From positions 1-54,539 of the forward strand of contig JAIETJ010000029.1 of the NCBI GenBank assembly GCA_019745275.1: 54,539 nt of DNA, given 5' to 3'. The DNA comes from Pseudomonadaceae bacterium (lineage in GTDB: Bacteria; Pseudomonadota; Gammaproteobacteria; Pseudomonadales; Pseudomonadaceae). The position numbers and the translations under genes were made by a program. Positions 16,461 through 26,167 of the stretch are shown in pieces (positions within the stretch are counted from its first letter, which is position 1; every line of letters begins with the position of its first letter). The notes beneath the pieces were generated by a model that had not been told where the DNA came from, ran no database searches, and saw nothing but the letters and a program-made list of their open reading frames with translations.

Positions 16461-17891
16461 GTGACGGCCAGTATTTTTTGGTATGACTTTGAAACCACCG
16501 GGATTAATCCGCGTTGCGATCGGCCGCTACAAGTTGCCGGAATTCGTACCGATGAGGCCTTGAATGAAATTGGCGAACCGCTAAATATCTATTGTCAGCC
16601 CAGTGATGACATCTTGCCGCATCCCATGGCCTGCCTAATTACTGGCATTACCCCGCAGCGTTTGGCTGAACAGGGTTTCTCGGAAGCCGAGTTTATGACG
16701 CGCTTACACACGGAGTTAGTTGTGCCGGGGACCTGTGGCTCGGGTTACAACAGTTTGCGCTTTGATGATGAAGTGACCCGCTACAGTCTGTACCGCAACT
16801 TCTTTGAGCCCTATGGGCGTGAGTGGCAGGGTGGAAATACCCGCTGGGACTTAATTGATTTAGTTCGCTGTGCTTATGCCTTGCGTCCTGAGGGTATTAA
16901 TTGGCCGGAGCATGAGGGCCGGGTCAGCCTTAAATTAGAATCGTTGACCGCCGCCAATGGCATCGCCCATACCCAAGCGCACGACGCTCTGAGCGATGTA
17001 CGCGCGACCATTGCCTTGGCGCGCTTAGTGCGTGATAAGCAACCTAAGTTGTACGAATTTCTTTACCGGCAGCGCAGCAAAGCACGGGTTTTGGAGCAAA
17101 TTAACTTGCTGCAACCGCTGCTGCATGTTTCTGGTCGTTATTCGGCGGCGCGCCACTATATATCGGTGGTTTTGCCGCTGGCCTGGCATCCAACCAACCG
17201 TAATGCCTTGGTTGTCTGCGACCTGCAACTTGATCCGCAGGTATTGTTGCAGTTGGATGGCCACGCTTTGCGTGAGCGCTTGTACACCCGGCGCGAACAG
17301 TTGGCTGAGGGCGAATGGCCGGTGCCGCTAAAGTTGCTGCACGTTAATCGTTGTCCGGTATTGGCGCCGCTGTCGGTATTGCGCGATAGCGATAAACAGC
17401 GACTGCAACTGGATTTGGCCTTGTGCCAACAGCACGCCACTGTGTTGCGTGATAGCCAAGCTCAGTGGCAGAGCAAATTATCGACTATTTATGCCGAGGA
17501 AGACTTTGCCCCGCAGCAAGACCCCGAGCAGCAACTTTATGCAGGTTTTCTAGGTGATCGTGATCGGCGTTTGTGTGAGCAAGTACGCAAGGCCGAACCC
17601 GAAGACTTAGCTCGACCTATATGGCCGTTTGATGATGAACGTTTGCCGGAGTTGCTGTTCCGTTATCGTGCTCGCAATTTCCCCGCTACCTTAACGGCTG
17701 CCGAAGTTGAGCGTTGGCAATTATTCTGTAAGCAGCGTTTAAGTGACGCGCACTATGGTGCGCCAAACACCTTAGAGGCATTTACGCAGGCAGTAGAGCA
17801 GGCTTTGGTTGATGCGGGCCCTGATCAGCAGGCGTTGCTAGGGCACTGGCAGCACTATGCGCAGCAGTTGGCTACGCGTCTGGGAGTGTAA
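16461..17891 (+). CDS. sbcB: Exodeoxyribonuclease I
   Basis: A 476-residue 3'-5' single-strand DNA exonuclease acting in recombination and mismatch repair. The DEDD nuclease motifs are visible: FWYDFETTG (residues 6-14), GYNSLRFDDEV (about 94-104) and HDALSDVRATIAL (about 174-186). The SH3-like and helical C-terminal domains that follow complete the normal length. The start is GTG 16461 with GAGG eight bases upstream. It sits alone between the MoxR operon and mvaT, as PA4316 does, and ends in a strong shared terminator. Confidence 0.95.
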   Translation: MTASIFWYDFETTGINPRCDRPLQVAGIRTDEALNEIGEPLNIYCQPSDDILPHPMACLITGITPQRLAEQGFSEAEFMTRLHTELVVPGTCGSGYNSLRFDDEVTRYSLYRNFFEPYGREWQGGNTRWDLIDLVRCAYALRPEGINWPEHEGRVSLKLESLTAANGIAHTQAHDALSDVRATIALARLVRDKQPKLYEFLYRQRSKARVLEQINLLQPLLHVSGRYSAARHYISVVLPLAWHPTNRNALVVCDLQLDPQVLLQLDGHALRERLYTRREQLAEGEWPVPLKLLHVNRCPVLAPLSVLRDSDKQRLQLDLALCQQHATVLRDSQAQWQSKLSTIYAEEDFAPQQDPEQQLYAGFLGDRDRRLCEQVRKAEPEDLARPIWPFDDERLPELLFRYRARNFPATLTAAEVERWQLFCKQRLSDAHYGAPNTLEAFTQAVEQALVDAGPDQQALLGHWQHYAQQLATRLGV

Positions 17892-17909
17892 TTGGGTTTT
17901 TCCCAGGCA

Positions 17910-17942
17910 ATAAAAAACGCCAGCATGCTGGCGTTTTTTATT
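17910..17942. terminator. Bidirectional terminator between sbcB and mvaT
   Basis: CGCCAGCATGCTGGCG (17918-17933) is a perfect palindrome flanked by an A run on the left and a T run on the right, so it works as a rho-independent terminator on both strands for the convergent sbcB and mvaT transcripts. Confidence 0.95.
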
Positions 17943-17954
17943 GGTGGCTGACGC

Positions 17955-18326
17955 TTAGTCGAGCAGGGTAACCCAGCTTTCAACTAGGTCGGAGCCCCAC
18001 TTAGCTTTCCACTCTTTCAGAACTTTGTGATTGCCACCTTTGGTTTCAATCACGTCGCCAGTGTTCGGGTTTTTGTATTGCTTCATTTTGCGTGCGCGCT
18101 TGGTGCCGGTTTTGCCAACGCGGGCAACTTTGCCAGCCTTAGCTTGTGGATCAAGAATGGCGATGATGCTTGGCAGCGATTTTTGGTATTCAGCCATCAG
18201 CGCGCGCAGTTTGGTTTCAAACTCCAGTTCTTTCTTCAGGCCGTCGTTTTCCGACAGGCTTTTCAGATGGGCTTGCAGTTCTTTGATTTGTGCTTCGGTT
18301 GAACGGAATTCGTTAACTAAGGACAT
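17955..18326 (-). CDS. mvaT: H-NS family xenogeneic silencer MvaT
   Basis: A 123-residue nucleoid protein that binds AT-rich DNA and silences horizontally acquired genes in Pseudomonas. Residues 1-60 (MSLVNEFRSTEAQIKELQ...) are the coiled-coil oligomerisation region. The C-terminal domain holds KQYKNPNTGDVIETKGGNHK, the AT-pincer type motif of MvaT, and ends in KEWKAKWGSDLVESWV. ATG 18326 is the conserved start; a longer frame to 18374 is not family-like. The upstream DNA is distinctly AT-rich, which fits autoregulation. Matches PA4315. Confidence 0.97.
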   Translation of the reverse strand: MSLVNEFRSTEAQIKELQAHLKSLSENDGLKKELEFETKLRALMAEYQKSLPSIIAILDPQAKAGKVARVGKTGTKRARKMKQYKNPNTGDVIETKGGNHKVLKEWKAKWGSDLVESWVTLLD

Positions 18327-18679
18327 GGGATTTCCTGTGTTGTATTCGATGCGACGGGTTAGTAGTGTTGGCAATAATAGTCAGGCTAATAGAATCTGTA
18401 AATACATCAGTAAATTTATTATTAACTGATGTCCAGTTAGTTATTGGTCGTGCGGGGATTTAGTAACTAATTGTCGCTCGCTCGGTTGCTTTAGTCAGTT
18501 TGCTTAGGTGCTTGGCTTAATTGTTACTGTGTGTGGCATTCGCACGCTAAACACTATTGATCGCGCAAGACTCTGCACTTGTAGGCGCTGCCTGTGCTGG
18601 AAAAGACTGACGAGGACTACTGCAGTTTTGCTTGGCACTGGCTAGAATGGACCTCTTTGCAGTGCTTTTGGAGTTGTGT
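18327..18679. promoter_or_regulatory. AT-rich divergent promoter region of mvaT and purU
   Basis: This 353-bp gene-free stretch separates the divergent mvaT and purU genes. Around 18380-18440 it is much richer in A and T than the surroundings. ACATCAGT (18404-18411) and ACTGATGT (18425-18432) form an 8-bp inverted repeat around an AT-only spacer of 13 bases, and a further CCAGTTAG follows. TAGAAT at 18643-18648 is a possible -10 box for purU. An MvaT autoregulatory site is the obvious guess. Confidence 0.5.
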
Positions 18680-19531
18680 ATGCGCACTTTTCGGTTGGTT
18701 ATAGCCTGCCCGGACCGAGTTGGTATTGTTGCCAAGGTGAGTAACTTTTTAGCTACTTATAACGGCTGGATCACTGAGGCGAGTCACCATTCAGACAATC
18801 AGAATGGCTGGTTTTTTATGCGCCATGAAATTCGTGCAGACTCTCTGCCCTTCGATTTAGCGGGCTTTCGCCAGGCTTTTGCACCGATTGCCAGTGAGTT
18901 TGCCATGGAGTGGCAAGTCACTGATTCGGCACAAAAGAAGCGCGTGGTATTGATGGCAAGCCGTGAATCGCATTGTTTAGCCGATTTACTGCATCGCTGG
19001 CACAGCAATGAGTTGGATTGCGATATCCCCTGCGTAATTTCCAATCATGATGATTTACGCAGCATGGTCGAGTGGCACGGGATTGCTTTTCATCATGTGC
19101 CGGTTGATCCGCAGAATAAGCAACTGGCTTTTGCTGAAGTATCTCGCTTGATTGAAACCAGTCAGGCTGATGTCATAGTGCTGGCGCGTTATATGCAAAT
19201 TCTGCCGCAACAACTCTGTCAGGCCTTTGCCAAGCGGGTGATTAATATCCATCACAGTTTTTTGCCGTCCTTTGTCGGTGCTAAGCCCTATCACCAAGCC
19301 TCGTTACGTGGGGTTAAGTTGATTGGTGCCACCTGTCACTACGTCACCGAAGAATTGGATGCCGGGCCTATCATCGAGCAGGATGTGGCGCGGGTAACCC
19401 ATCGCGACAGCATCGAAGAAATGGTCCGCTTGGGTAAAGATGTTGAGAAAAGGGTGCTCGCCCGTGGTCTACGCTTACACCTAGAAGATCGGGTGCTGGT
19501 GCATGACAACAAAACCGTGTTGTTTGACTGA
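18680..19531 (+). CDS. purU: Formyltetrahydrofolate deformylase
   Basis: A 283-residue enzyme that hydrolyses 10-formyltetrahydrofolate to formate and tetrahydrofolate, balancing one-carbon pools. Residues 1-80 are an ACT regulatory domain (RTFRLVIACPDRVGIVAKVS). The C-terminal formyltransferase-fold domain has INIHHSFLPSFVGAKPYHQA and IGATCHYVTEELDAGPII, carrying the catalytic Asn, His and Asp. ATG 18680 is chosen because it begins the ACT domain; the upstream extension to 18632 is not conserved. Located beside mvaT as in PA4314. Confidence 0.96.
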   Translation: MRTFRLVIACPDRVGIVAKVSNFLATYNGWITEASHHSDNQNGWFFMRHEIRADSLPFDLAGFRQAFAPIASEFAMEWQVTDSAQKKRVVLMASRESHCLADLLHRWHSNELDCDIPCVISNHDDLRSMVEWHGIAFHHVPVDPQNKQLAFAEVSRLIETSQADVIVLARYMQILPQQLCQAFAKRVINIHHSFLPSFVGAKPYHQASLRGVKLIGATCHYVTEELDAGPIIEQDVARVTHRDSIEEMVRLGKDVEKRVLARGLRLHLEDRVLVHDNKTVLFD

Positions 19532-19572
19532 GCCCGTGATTGCGCTGCAGCAGCGCACTAAGGGAGCCGTCT

Positions 19573-19998
19573 ATGCCCAAGTCAATAAACGTGGCCGATT
19601 GCATGAACCGCCACCCGCTGACATTTCGCCCTGATACCGATTTGCTGCTAGCCATTGAGCAGTTGCTCAGCCATCGCCTGGCAGCCGCTCCGGTAGTTGA
19701 TGAGCATGCTCAGGTAGTTGGCGTGTTGTCGGCGGGCGATTGTCTGCGGGCTATTTTAGCCGCCACCTACCACGATACTGTTGGCGGCAGCGTGTGCAAC
19801 TATATGAGTAGTGATGTTGAGACTGTCAGGGCGCATGCCGATCTCAGTCAGGTGGCTGAGCGTTTTCTGCACGGCGCTAGGCACAGCTTGCCGGTGGTCG
19901 AGGATGGCCGTTTGCTGGGGGTAATCAGCCGGCATGATGTGCTCAAGGGCTTGCAAGCCTTTGCTCAGCCCGCGGCTAAGGCGCCAGCTCACGTTTAG
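19573..19998 (+). CDS. CBS domain pair protein
   Basis: A 141-residue protein consisting only of two CBS motifs (a Bateman module): about residues 5-60 (VADCMNRHPLTFRPDTDLLL...VVGVLSAGDCLRA) and 75-130 (YMSSDVETVRAHADLS...LLGVISRHDVL). Such modules sense adenosine nucleotides or act as small regulators. ATG 19573 follows GGGAG. It starts 41 bp after purU on the same strand and so may share its transcript. No effector domain is attached, so the target is unknown. Confidence 0.88.
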   Translation: MPKSINVADCMNRHPLTFRPDTDLLLAIEQLLSHRLAAAPVVDEHAQVVGVLSAGDCLRAILAATYHDTVGGSVCNYMSSDVETVRAHADLSQVAERFLHGARHSLPVVEDGRLLGVISRHDVLKGLQAFAQPAAKAPAHV

Positions 19999-20051
19999 GC
20001 CGCTGGCCGTACTCAGTTCTACGGGTGTGGACAGCCTTGGAGGTATAAGCC

Positions 20052-20270
20052 ATGCACGATCCGCTTGCACGAGGCAGTTCGCGTGCCCCGGCAACCTTGG
20101 GTGAAGGCTGTATCAGCCGCTATGACCCGGATGCCTTGAGCGCCGACAATGGCACCGAATTTGCCGATGCCGCTGCACTTTGGCGTCAGTTGCAGGCTGC
20201 ACCGCTGGTACAGGCTGATATCGAGCCTGTCGGTGCCGCACTGCGGCCTGAACCTTTACCTGCGCGCTAA
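20052..20270 (+). CDS. Small hypothetical protein
   Basis: A 72-residue frame with a convincing ribosome site (GGAGG eight bases before ATG 20052) and a start 53 bp after the CBS gene. The product is soluble, acidic in the middle (SRYDPDALSADNGTEFADAA) and has no signal peptide or membrane segment. A small conserved hypothetical gene lies in about this place in P. aeruginosa (PA4311 region), which supports it being real. No function can be offered. Confidence 0.55.
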   Translation: MHDPLARGSSRAPATLGEGCISRYDPDALSADNGTEFADAAALWRQLQAAPLVQADIEPVGAALRPEPLPAR

Positions 20271-20292
20271 GCTCAGCGGCTAGGCGCTGAGC
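20271..20292. terminator. Hairpin between convergent small ORF and chemoreceptor
   Basis: GCTCAGCG (20271-20278) pairs with CGCTGAGC (20285-20292) around six bases, directly after the stop of the small ORF. No T run follows, so termination is possible but not certain. Confidence 0.4.
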
Positions 20293-20305
20293 CTTGGCCG
20301 CGGGG

Positions 20306-22183
20306 TTAGATGCGAAAGCTATTAACCAATTGCTGTAAGCGTGTGGCTTGTTGCTGCAGGTCGTCACAGGCGCGCAGCGTCTCGTGCAGGTTTTCCACAC
20401 CATGTTGATTGAGTTGATTGATTTCGTGGATGTCGACGTTGAGCGACTCAACCACTGAGGTTTGTTCCTCGGTGGCGGTGGCCACGGATTGGTTCATGCC
20501 ATCGATTTCGCCGATGCGCTGGGTCACGCTGCCGAGCCGTTCACCGGCGAGATTGGCAATTTCGACACTTTCTTCACTGTAACGCTGACTCTCGGTCATG
20601 GTAGTCATGGAGTCACGTGAGCCGACTTGCAGTTCTTCAATCATTTGCTGAATTTCTTGCGCCGACTCTTGGGTGCGATGGGCGAGATTGCGCACTTCGT
20701 CGGCCACCACGGCAAATCCCCGTCCGGCTTCACCGGCGCGAGCGGCCTCAATGGCGGCGTTGAGAGCGAGCAAGTTAGTTTGCTGCGAGATACTCTTTAT
20801 CACCTCAAGTATCTGGCCGATATTCACGGTTTTACTATTGAGGTTTTCGATATTGCTACAAGAGGCGCGAATTTTGCCGGACAGTTCGCTCATCGCCCGA
20901 ATAGTTTTGCCTACTACCTCGCGACCATCTTCGGCCAGATGTCGGGCGTCCGAGGCTTCATTCGAGGCTTGGGCGGCGTTACGGGCGATTTCTTGGGCAG
21001 CAGCCCCCAGTTGATTGATTGCGGCGGCAACGCTGTGGGTGCGGTTGGCTTGTTCGTCGGAGTTGGCCATTGACGAGGTGGAGGCGTTAACCACCAGTTT
21101 GGCCACCTGATTAAGCTGGCTGGTGGTCGATGACACTTCGCGAATCGAGGCGTGAATGCGCTCGACAAACTGGTTGAACGAGCGTGCTAGGCGGCCAAAC
21201 TCGTCCTGTGACTGAATATCTAGGCGCTTGGTTAAATCCCCGTCACCCATGGCAATGTCGTGCATGGCTTTACCCATGGCGGCCAGTGGTTGCATCAAGA
21301 CCCGAATTAGCAGGCTGAGCAGTAAAATAATGCAGGTGACGGCAATGATGGTGGCGATGATTGCCGAGGCGCGAAACTTGCTTAGCATGGCGAAGGCTTT
21401 GCTTTTGTCGATGCTCAGGCCCACATGCCACTTCACCGATGGTAAGCCGTTGACTGGGCTAAAGGTGATCAGCCGGGTCTCGCCGTTTAGCTCAACCTCG
21501 CTGAGTTTGTTATTGATGCTAGGGGTGTTGTTGGGGAACAGTTCGCGCAGGCTCTTCATTACTAGGTTTTGGTCCGGATGGACCAAGATTTTGCCGTCAT
21601 CGCTGACCAAGAACGCATAGCCAATGCCGTTGAAATCCAACGAGTTAATGATTTTTACTAGGGTTTTTAAGCTTAAGTCGCCGCCGACCACGCCGGCTTT
21701 TTGTGCTGGGGTGGCGATGGTGATGATCAGCTCTTTGGTGGCGGCGTCTATATACGGCTCGGTGAGTGTGGTGCCGCCGGCGTTAACTGCATCTTTGTAC
21801 CAAGGCCGGCTGCGTGGGTCGTAGTCGGCAGGCATGGCTTCATTTGGGCGCATGATAAAGCTGCCATCACTGCTACCTACATAGGTGAATACAAAGGTTT
21901 TGGCTAGGGTGGATTGCTCGAGCAAATTGGCCACTGCCGTCGGTGCTGGATTACTGGTAACGGATTGGGTGACGCTCTCGACCAACAAAATACGCCCGGA
22001 TAACCAGTTTTGAATGTTATTGGCGGTGGCCGTGCCCATTTCGCTGAGGTAGCTCTCGAGGTCAGTTTTAATGGCGTTACGCTGTAAGTAATCGTTGTAT
22101 AAAGCGAACAGTGAAAAGGCGGTAATTACCACCAGTGAGGCGGCAAGCAAGATTTTTTGCCGAAACTGTAGGTTTATGGGCAT
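20306..22183 (-). CDS. Methyl-accepting chemotaxis protein, PctA/PctB type
   Basis: A 625-residue amino-acid chemoreceptor. It has a membrane helix at about 10-30, a periplasmic double-Cache domain to about 275, a second membrane helix near 280-302, HAMP, and a methyl-accepting signalling domain with the conserved hairpin tip ([20 protein letters not shown]). The amino-acid binding motif of dCache_1AA receptors is complete: Y121, R126, W128, Y129, Y144, D146 and D169. ATG 22183 ([15 protein letters not shown]) lines up with PctA. It lies at the PA4309/PA4310 position; only one receptor is found here where PAO1 has two adjacent. Ligands are probably L-amino acids. Confidence 0.92.
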   Translation of the reverse strand: MPINLQFRQKILLAASLVVITAFSLFALYNDYLQRNAIKTDLESYLSEMGTATANNIQNWLSGRILLVESVTQSVTSNPAPTAVANLLEQSTLAKTFVFTYVGSSDGSFIMRPNEAMPADYDPRSRPWYKDAVNAGGTTLTEPYIDAATKELIITIATPAQKAGVVGGDLSLKTLVKIINSLDFNGIGYAFLVSDDGKILVHPDQNLVMKSLRELFPNNTPSINNKLSEVELNGETRLITFSPVNGLPSVKWHVGLSIDKSKAFAMLSKFRASAIIATIIAVTCIILLLSLLIRVLMQPLAAMGKAMHDIAMGDGDLTKRLDIQSQDEFGRLARSFNQFVERIHASIREVSSTTSQLNQVAKLVVNASTSSMANSDEQANRTHSVAAAINQLGAAAQEIARNAAQASNEASDARHLAEDGREVVGKTIRAMSELSGKIRASCSNIENLNSKTVNIGQILEVIKSISQQTNLLALNAAIEAARAGEAGRGFAVVADEVRNLAHRTQESAQEIQQMIEELQVGSRDSMTTMTESQRYSEESVEIANLAGERLGSVTQRIGEIDGMNQSVATATEEQTSVVESLNVDIHEINQLNQHGVENLHETLRACDDLQQQATRLQQLVNSFRI

Positions 22184-22289
22184 GGCGTGGGTGTCCCTTG
22201 TGAGTGGGCTGCAGCTTTGCGCGAGCTGCATGGGTATGCTGTGGTTCTCGGCATGTATGTAGTAAAGCTTTAATTAGAGGAATGACCAG

Positions 22290-23789
22290 ATGCCTGTAAA
22301 AAACCCTTTGGTTATTGGTGCTGACCTGCTCGGTCAGCCCGTGGCGCAAGCATTGCGCATGAGCAACCGGCATGGATTGGTGGCGGGCGCGACCGGCACC
22401 GGTAAAACTGTGACCTTGCAGCGTCTCGCGGAAGCCTTCAGTGATGCTGGGGTAGCGGTGTTTGCCGCCGATGTAAAAGGCGACCTCTGTGGTTTGGCTG
22501 CAAGTGGTAATCCGCAGGGCAAAATCGCCGAGCGAATTGCTAGCATGCCGTGGCTCGCGCACCAGCCGCAGGCGTATCCGGTTACCCTGTGGGACATCAA
22601 CGGGCAAAGTGGTCATCCGCTGCGCACCACCTTGAGCGAGTTGGGGCCGTTGTTACTGGGCAATCTTCTAGAGCTGACCGACAGTCAGCAGGCGGCACTT
22701 TATGCAACCTTCAAGGTGGCTGATCGCGAAGGCTTGTTACTGCTGGATGTCAAAGACCTCAAGGCTTTACTCAATCATCTCACCGCTCATCCCGAACTGC
22801 TCGGCGAGGACCGCCCGCTGTTTACCAGTGCGTCTGGGCAGGCGTTGCTGCGCCGTTTGGCGACGCTTGAGCAGCAAGGTGTGGAGGCCCTGTTTGGTGA
22901 GCCGGCGCTGCAGCTAGAGGACATTTTGTGTCCTGAAGCTGATGGTCGAGGACGTATTCATTTACTCGATGCCAGCCGTTTGGTACATGAAGCGCCCAAG
23001 GTCTATGCGACTTTCTTGTTGTGGTTGCTGGCCGAGTTGTTTGAGCAATTGCCTGAGCGTGGCGATGCCGATAAACCCTTGCTGGTGCTGTTTTTTGATG
23101 AGGCGCATTTGCTCTTTGCCGACACCCCCAAGGTGTTGCAAGAGCGTTTGCAGCAAGTGGTGCGCTTGATTCGCTCCAAGGGCGTTGGGGTGTATTTCGT
23201 CACCCAGTCGCCGGCGGATTTACCCGACGAAGTGTTGGCTCAGTTGGGGTTGCGCATCCAGCACGGTTTGCGCGCCTTTACCGCCAAAGAGCAGAAATCC
23301 TTGCGCGCGGTGGCGGATGGTTTTCGGCCTAATCCGGCTTTCGATACCCTGAGCGTGTTGACCGAGTTGGGCATTGGCGAGGCGCTGGTCAGTACCCTTG
23401 AGGAGAAGGGCACGCCGGCGATGGTGCAGCGGGTGGCAATAGCTCCACCGCAATCGCGTATCGGTGCGTTAACCGCCGCTGAGCGGTCGCAGGTGCTGGC
23501 GCAGTCACCGCAGCGCGGACGCTATGAAAAGGCGATTGACCGTGAGTCAGCCTATGAAATGCTGCTCCAGCGCAACGCCAATTCTTCGTTGCCGCCTGCC
23601 GCCAAAGCGCCGGCAAATACAGCTGAACAAGCGGGTGCAGGCGGTGGCTTAGCTGATATGGCTGGCGACTTTCTCGGGAGCGTGGCCGGCCAAGCGATGA
23701 AGACGGCGGTGCGCCAAGCCGCCAACCAAATTGGCCGCGAGCTGGTGCGTGGTTTGCTGGGGTCGTTGCTGGGTGGCAAGCGCCGATAA
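22290..23789 (+). CDS. HerA-like ATPase, DUF853 (YjgR) family
   Basis: A 499-residue FtsK/HerA-fold ATPase. Walker A is GATGTGKT at residues 33-40; the Walker B region is LLVLFFDEAHLLF near 265-277, followed by IRSKGVGVYFVTQSPADLPD. The C-terminal 70 residues are Ala/Gly-rich and end in a stretch like a membrane-contact tail (RELVRGLLGSLLGGKRR). Members are widespread in proteobacteria; YjgR has no settled function. ATG 22290 follows AGAGG. It is a single gene divergent from the chemoreceptor. Confidence 0.9.
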   Translation: MPVKNPLVIGADLLGQPVAQALRMSNRHGLVAGATGTGKTVTLQRLAEAFSDAGVAVFAADVKGDLCGLAASGNPQGKIAERIASMPWLAHQPQAYPVTLWDINGQSGHPLRTTLSELGPLLLGNLLELTDSQQAALYATFKVADREGLLLLDVKDLKALLNHLTAHPELLGEDRPLFTSASGQALLRRLATLEQQGVEALFGEPALQLEDILCPEADGRGRIHLLDASRLVHEAPKVYATFLLWLLAELFEQLPERGDADKPLLVLFFDEAHLLFADTPKVLQERLQQVVRLIRSKGVGVYFVTQSPADLPDEVLAQLGLRIQHGLRAFTAKEQKSLRAVADGFRPNPAFDTLSVLTELGIGEALVSTLEEKGTPAMVQRVAIAPPQSRIGALTAAERSQVLAQSPQRGRYEKAIDRESAYEMLLQRNANSSLPPAAKAPANTAEQAGAGGGLADMAGDFLGSVAGQAMKTAVRQAANQIGRELVRGLLGSLLGGKRR

Positions 23790-23800
23790 GGTCTAGAGGG

Positions 23801-24015
23801 TTATCGCCAGCCGATTATCCAGCGTTGCTCATCGAGCAATACCTGCCAGTCCAGGCGCTCACTGCGTTTTGTCAGTAGCGCCTGTAACTCAAGCTGTTGT
23901 ACGCAGCCCTCATCATCGCAAAACAGTTCAGTGACCAGAAAGTGTTTTTCGCGATTCTGTGGCGCGCTGGCGGTCCACTTTGATAGCAATAATTTACTTG
24001 GATTGAGCTGGCGCA

Positions 24016-24016
<1 letters not shown>
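23801..24016 (-). CDS. TIGR02450 family small Trp-rich protein
   Basis: A 71-residue protein beginning MRQLNPSKLLLSKWTASAP and ending in DEQRWIIGWR, the usual shape of TIGR02450. Function unknown, but the family often travels with photolyase and LitR-type light-response genes in Pseudomonas. Its ATG shares one base with the TAA stop of the FAD-oxidoreductase (TAATG), so the two are coupled in one minus-strand operon. Too small for further inference. Confidence 0.85.
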
Positions 24017-25002
<986 letters not shown>

Positions 25003-25042
25003 TTATCTCCTATCTGTGACGCTAGGCTATCCTTTATGCGTA

Positions 25043-25073
25043 ACCTGTACAATAATGAGTTATCTGTATAGGT
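25043..25073. promoter_or_regulatory. Palindromic operator resembling a MerR/LitR site
   Basis: ACCTGTACA (25043-25051) and TGTATAGGT (25065-25073) form a 9-bp inverted repeat with one mismatch around a 13-base AT-rich spacer. It lies between the divergent FAD-oxidoreductase and TIGR01777-hemH operons. TGTACA/TGTATA half-sites are typical of LitR-type MerR regulators as I recall them. On the minus strand TTGTAC overlaps the inner half-site and could serve as a -35 box, with TAGCCT 17 bases on. Confidence 0.45.
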
Positions 25074-25255
25074 TTGCTTTTCGCTGCTGCTTAGCACGGT
25101 GAGTGCCTAAGTGCAGTAAAAGTGCTAGTCGCAGCCGCTGCGTGGCGTCACTGATCAGAGTAGCAGTCGCTCTGAGTTAGAAGCCTGTATTGGTCTAGTG
25201 TAACGCCTGAAAAGCGCCGAGACAGTTCGCTACACATCCATGCGAGGAACATATC

Positions 25256-26167
25256 ATGCACATATTGCTCACCGGTGGAACCGGCTTGATCGGCCGCCGC
25301 CTTTGCCGTTACTGGCTGACGCAAGGCCATCAGTTGACGGTCTGCAGTCGCCAACCACAGCGCGTGGCCGCCTTGTGTGGTAGCTCGGTGCGCGCCATCG
25401 GCACGCTTGCCGAGTATGGCGAGGGGCCGCTGGATGCCGTGGTTAATTTGGCTGGCGCACCGATCGCCGATCGCCCTTGGACGAGCAAGCGTAAAGCCTT
25501 GCTGCTGGCCAGTCGGGTGGCGCTTAGTGCGCAATTGGTGACTTGGCTCGACAGCCGAGCGCAACGTCCGCAGGTATTGATATCAGGTTCTGCGGTGGGT
25601 TGGTATGGCGATGGCGGCGAGCATGTTTTGACTGAAGCGTCGCCGGCCGTTGGCGACGACTTTGCCGCTCAGTTATGCACCGCCTGGGAGTTCGAAGCGC
25701 AGCAAGCGCAGGCCTTAGGTATTCGCGTGGTGATCGTGCGCACCGGCTTGGTACTGGCTAACGAGGGAGGTTTTTTAGCGCGTCTATTACTCCCGTTTAA
25801 GTTGGCGCTAGGCGGGCCAATAGGCAATGGTCGACAATGGATGCCGTGGATCCATTTAGATGATCAAGTTCGGTTAATTGACTTTTTAATCGGTCAAAAT
25901 AGCCTTATTGGGGTGTTCAATGCCTGTGCGCCGCAGCCCGTGCGTAACGCCGACTTTGCCCGTGCGCTGGGGCGCGTCTTGCATCGTCCGGCGCTGTTGC
26001 CAGCCCCCGCATGGTTGTTGCGCTTAGGTTTGGGTGAGCTGGCCGGTTTGTTGTTAGGTGGTCAACGCGCGCTGCCTAATCGGCTGCTGGCCGCTGGATT
26101 TGAGTTTACTTTTAATGATTTGCCATCGGCCTTGAATGATCTTCTTGGCCCTGAGGATGTTGCATGA
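25256..26167 (+). CDS. TIGR01777 family epimerase-like protein
   Basis: A 303-residue extended short-chain dehydrogenase-fold protein. The NAD(P)-binding motif [10 protein letters not shown] is at residues 6-15 and is followed by the TIGR01777 marks [24 protein letters not shown] and [14 protein letters not shown]. Substrate unknown; cell-division inhibitor SulA-like naming in older databases is not supported by the sequence. ATG 25256 follows GAGGAACATATC. The last bases overlap hemH (ATGA), so it is co-translated with ferrochelatase, which suggests a link to haem or tetrapyrrole metabolism or to light response. Confidence 0.88.
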   Translation: MHILLTGGTGLIGRRLCRYWLTQGHQLTVCSRQPQRVAALCGSSVRAIGTLAEYGEGPLDAVVNLAGAPIADRPWTSKRKALLLASRVALSAQLVTWLDSRAQRPQVLISGSAVGWYGDGGEHVLTEASPAVGDDFAAQLCTAWEFEAQQAQALGIRVVIVRTGLVLANEGGFLARLLLPFKLALGGPIGNGRQWMPWIHLDDQVRLIDFLIGQNSLIGVFNACAPQPVRNADFARALGRVLHRPALLPAPAWLLRLGLGELAGLLLGGQRALPNRLLAAGFEFTFNDLPSALNDLLGPEDVA

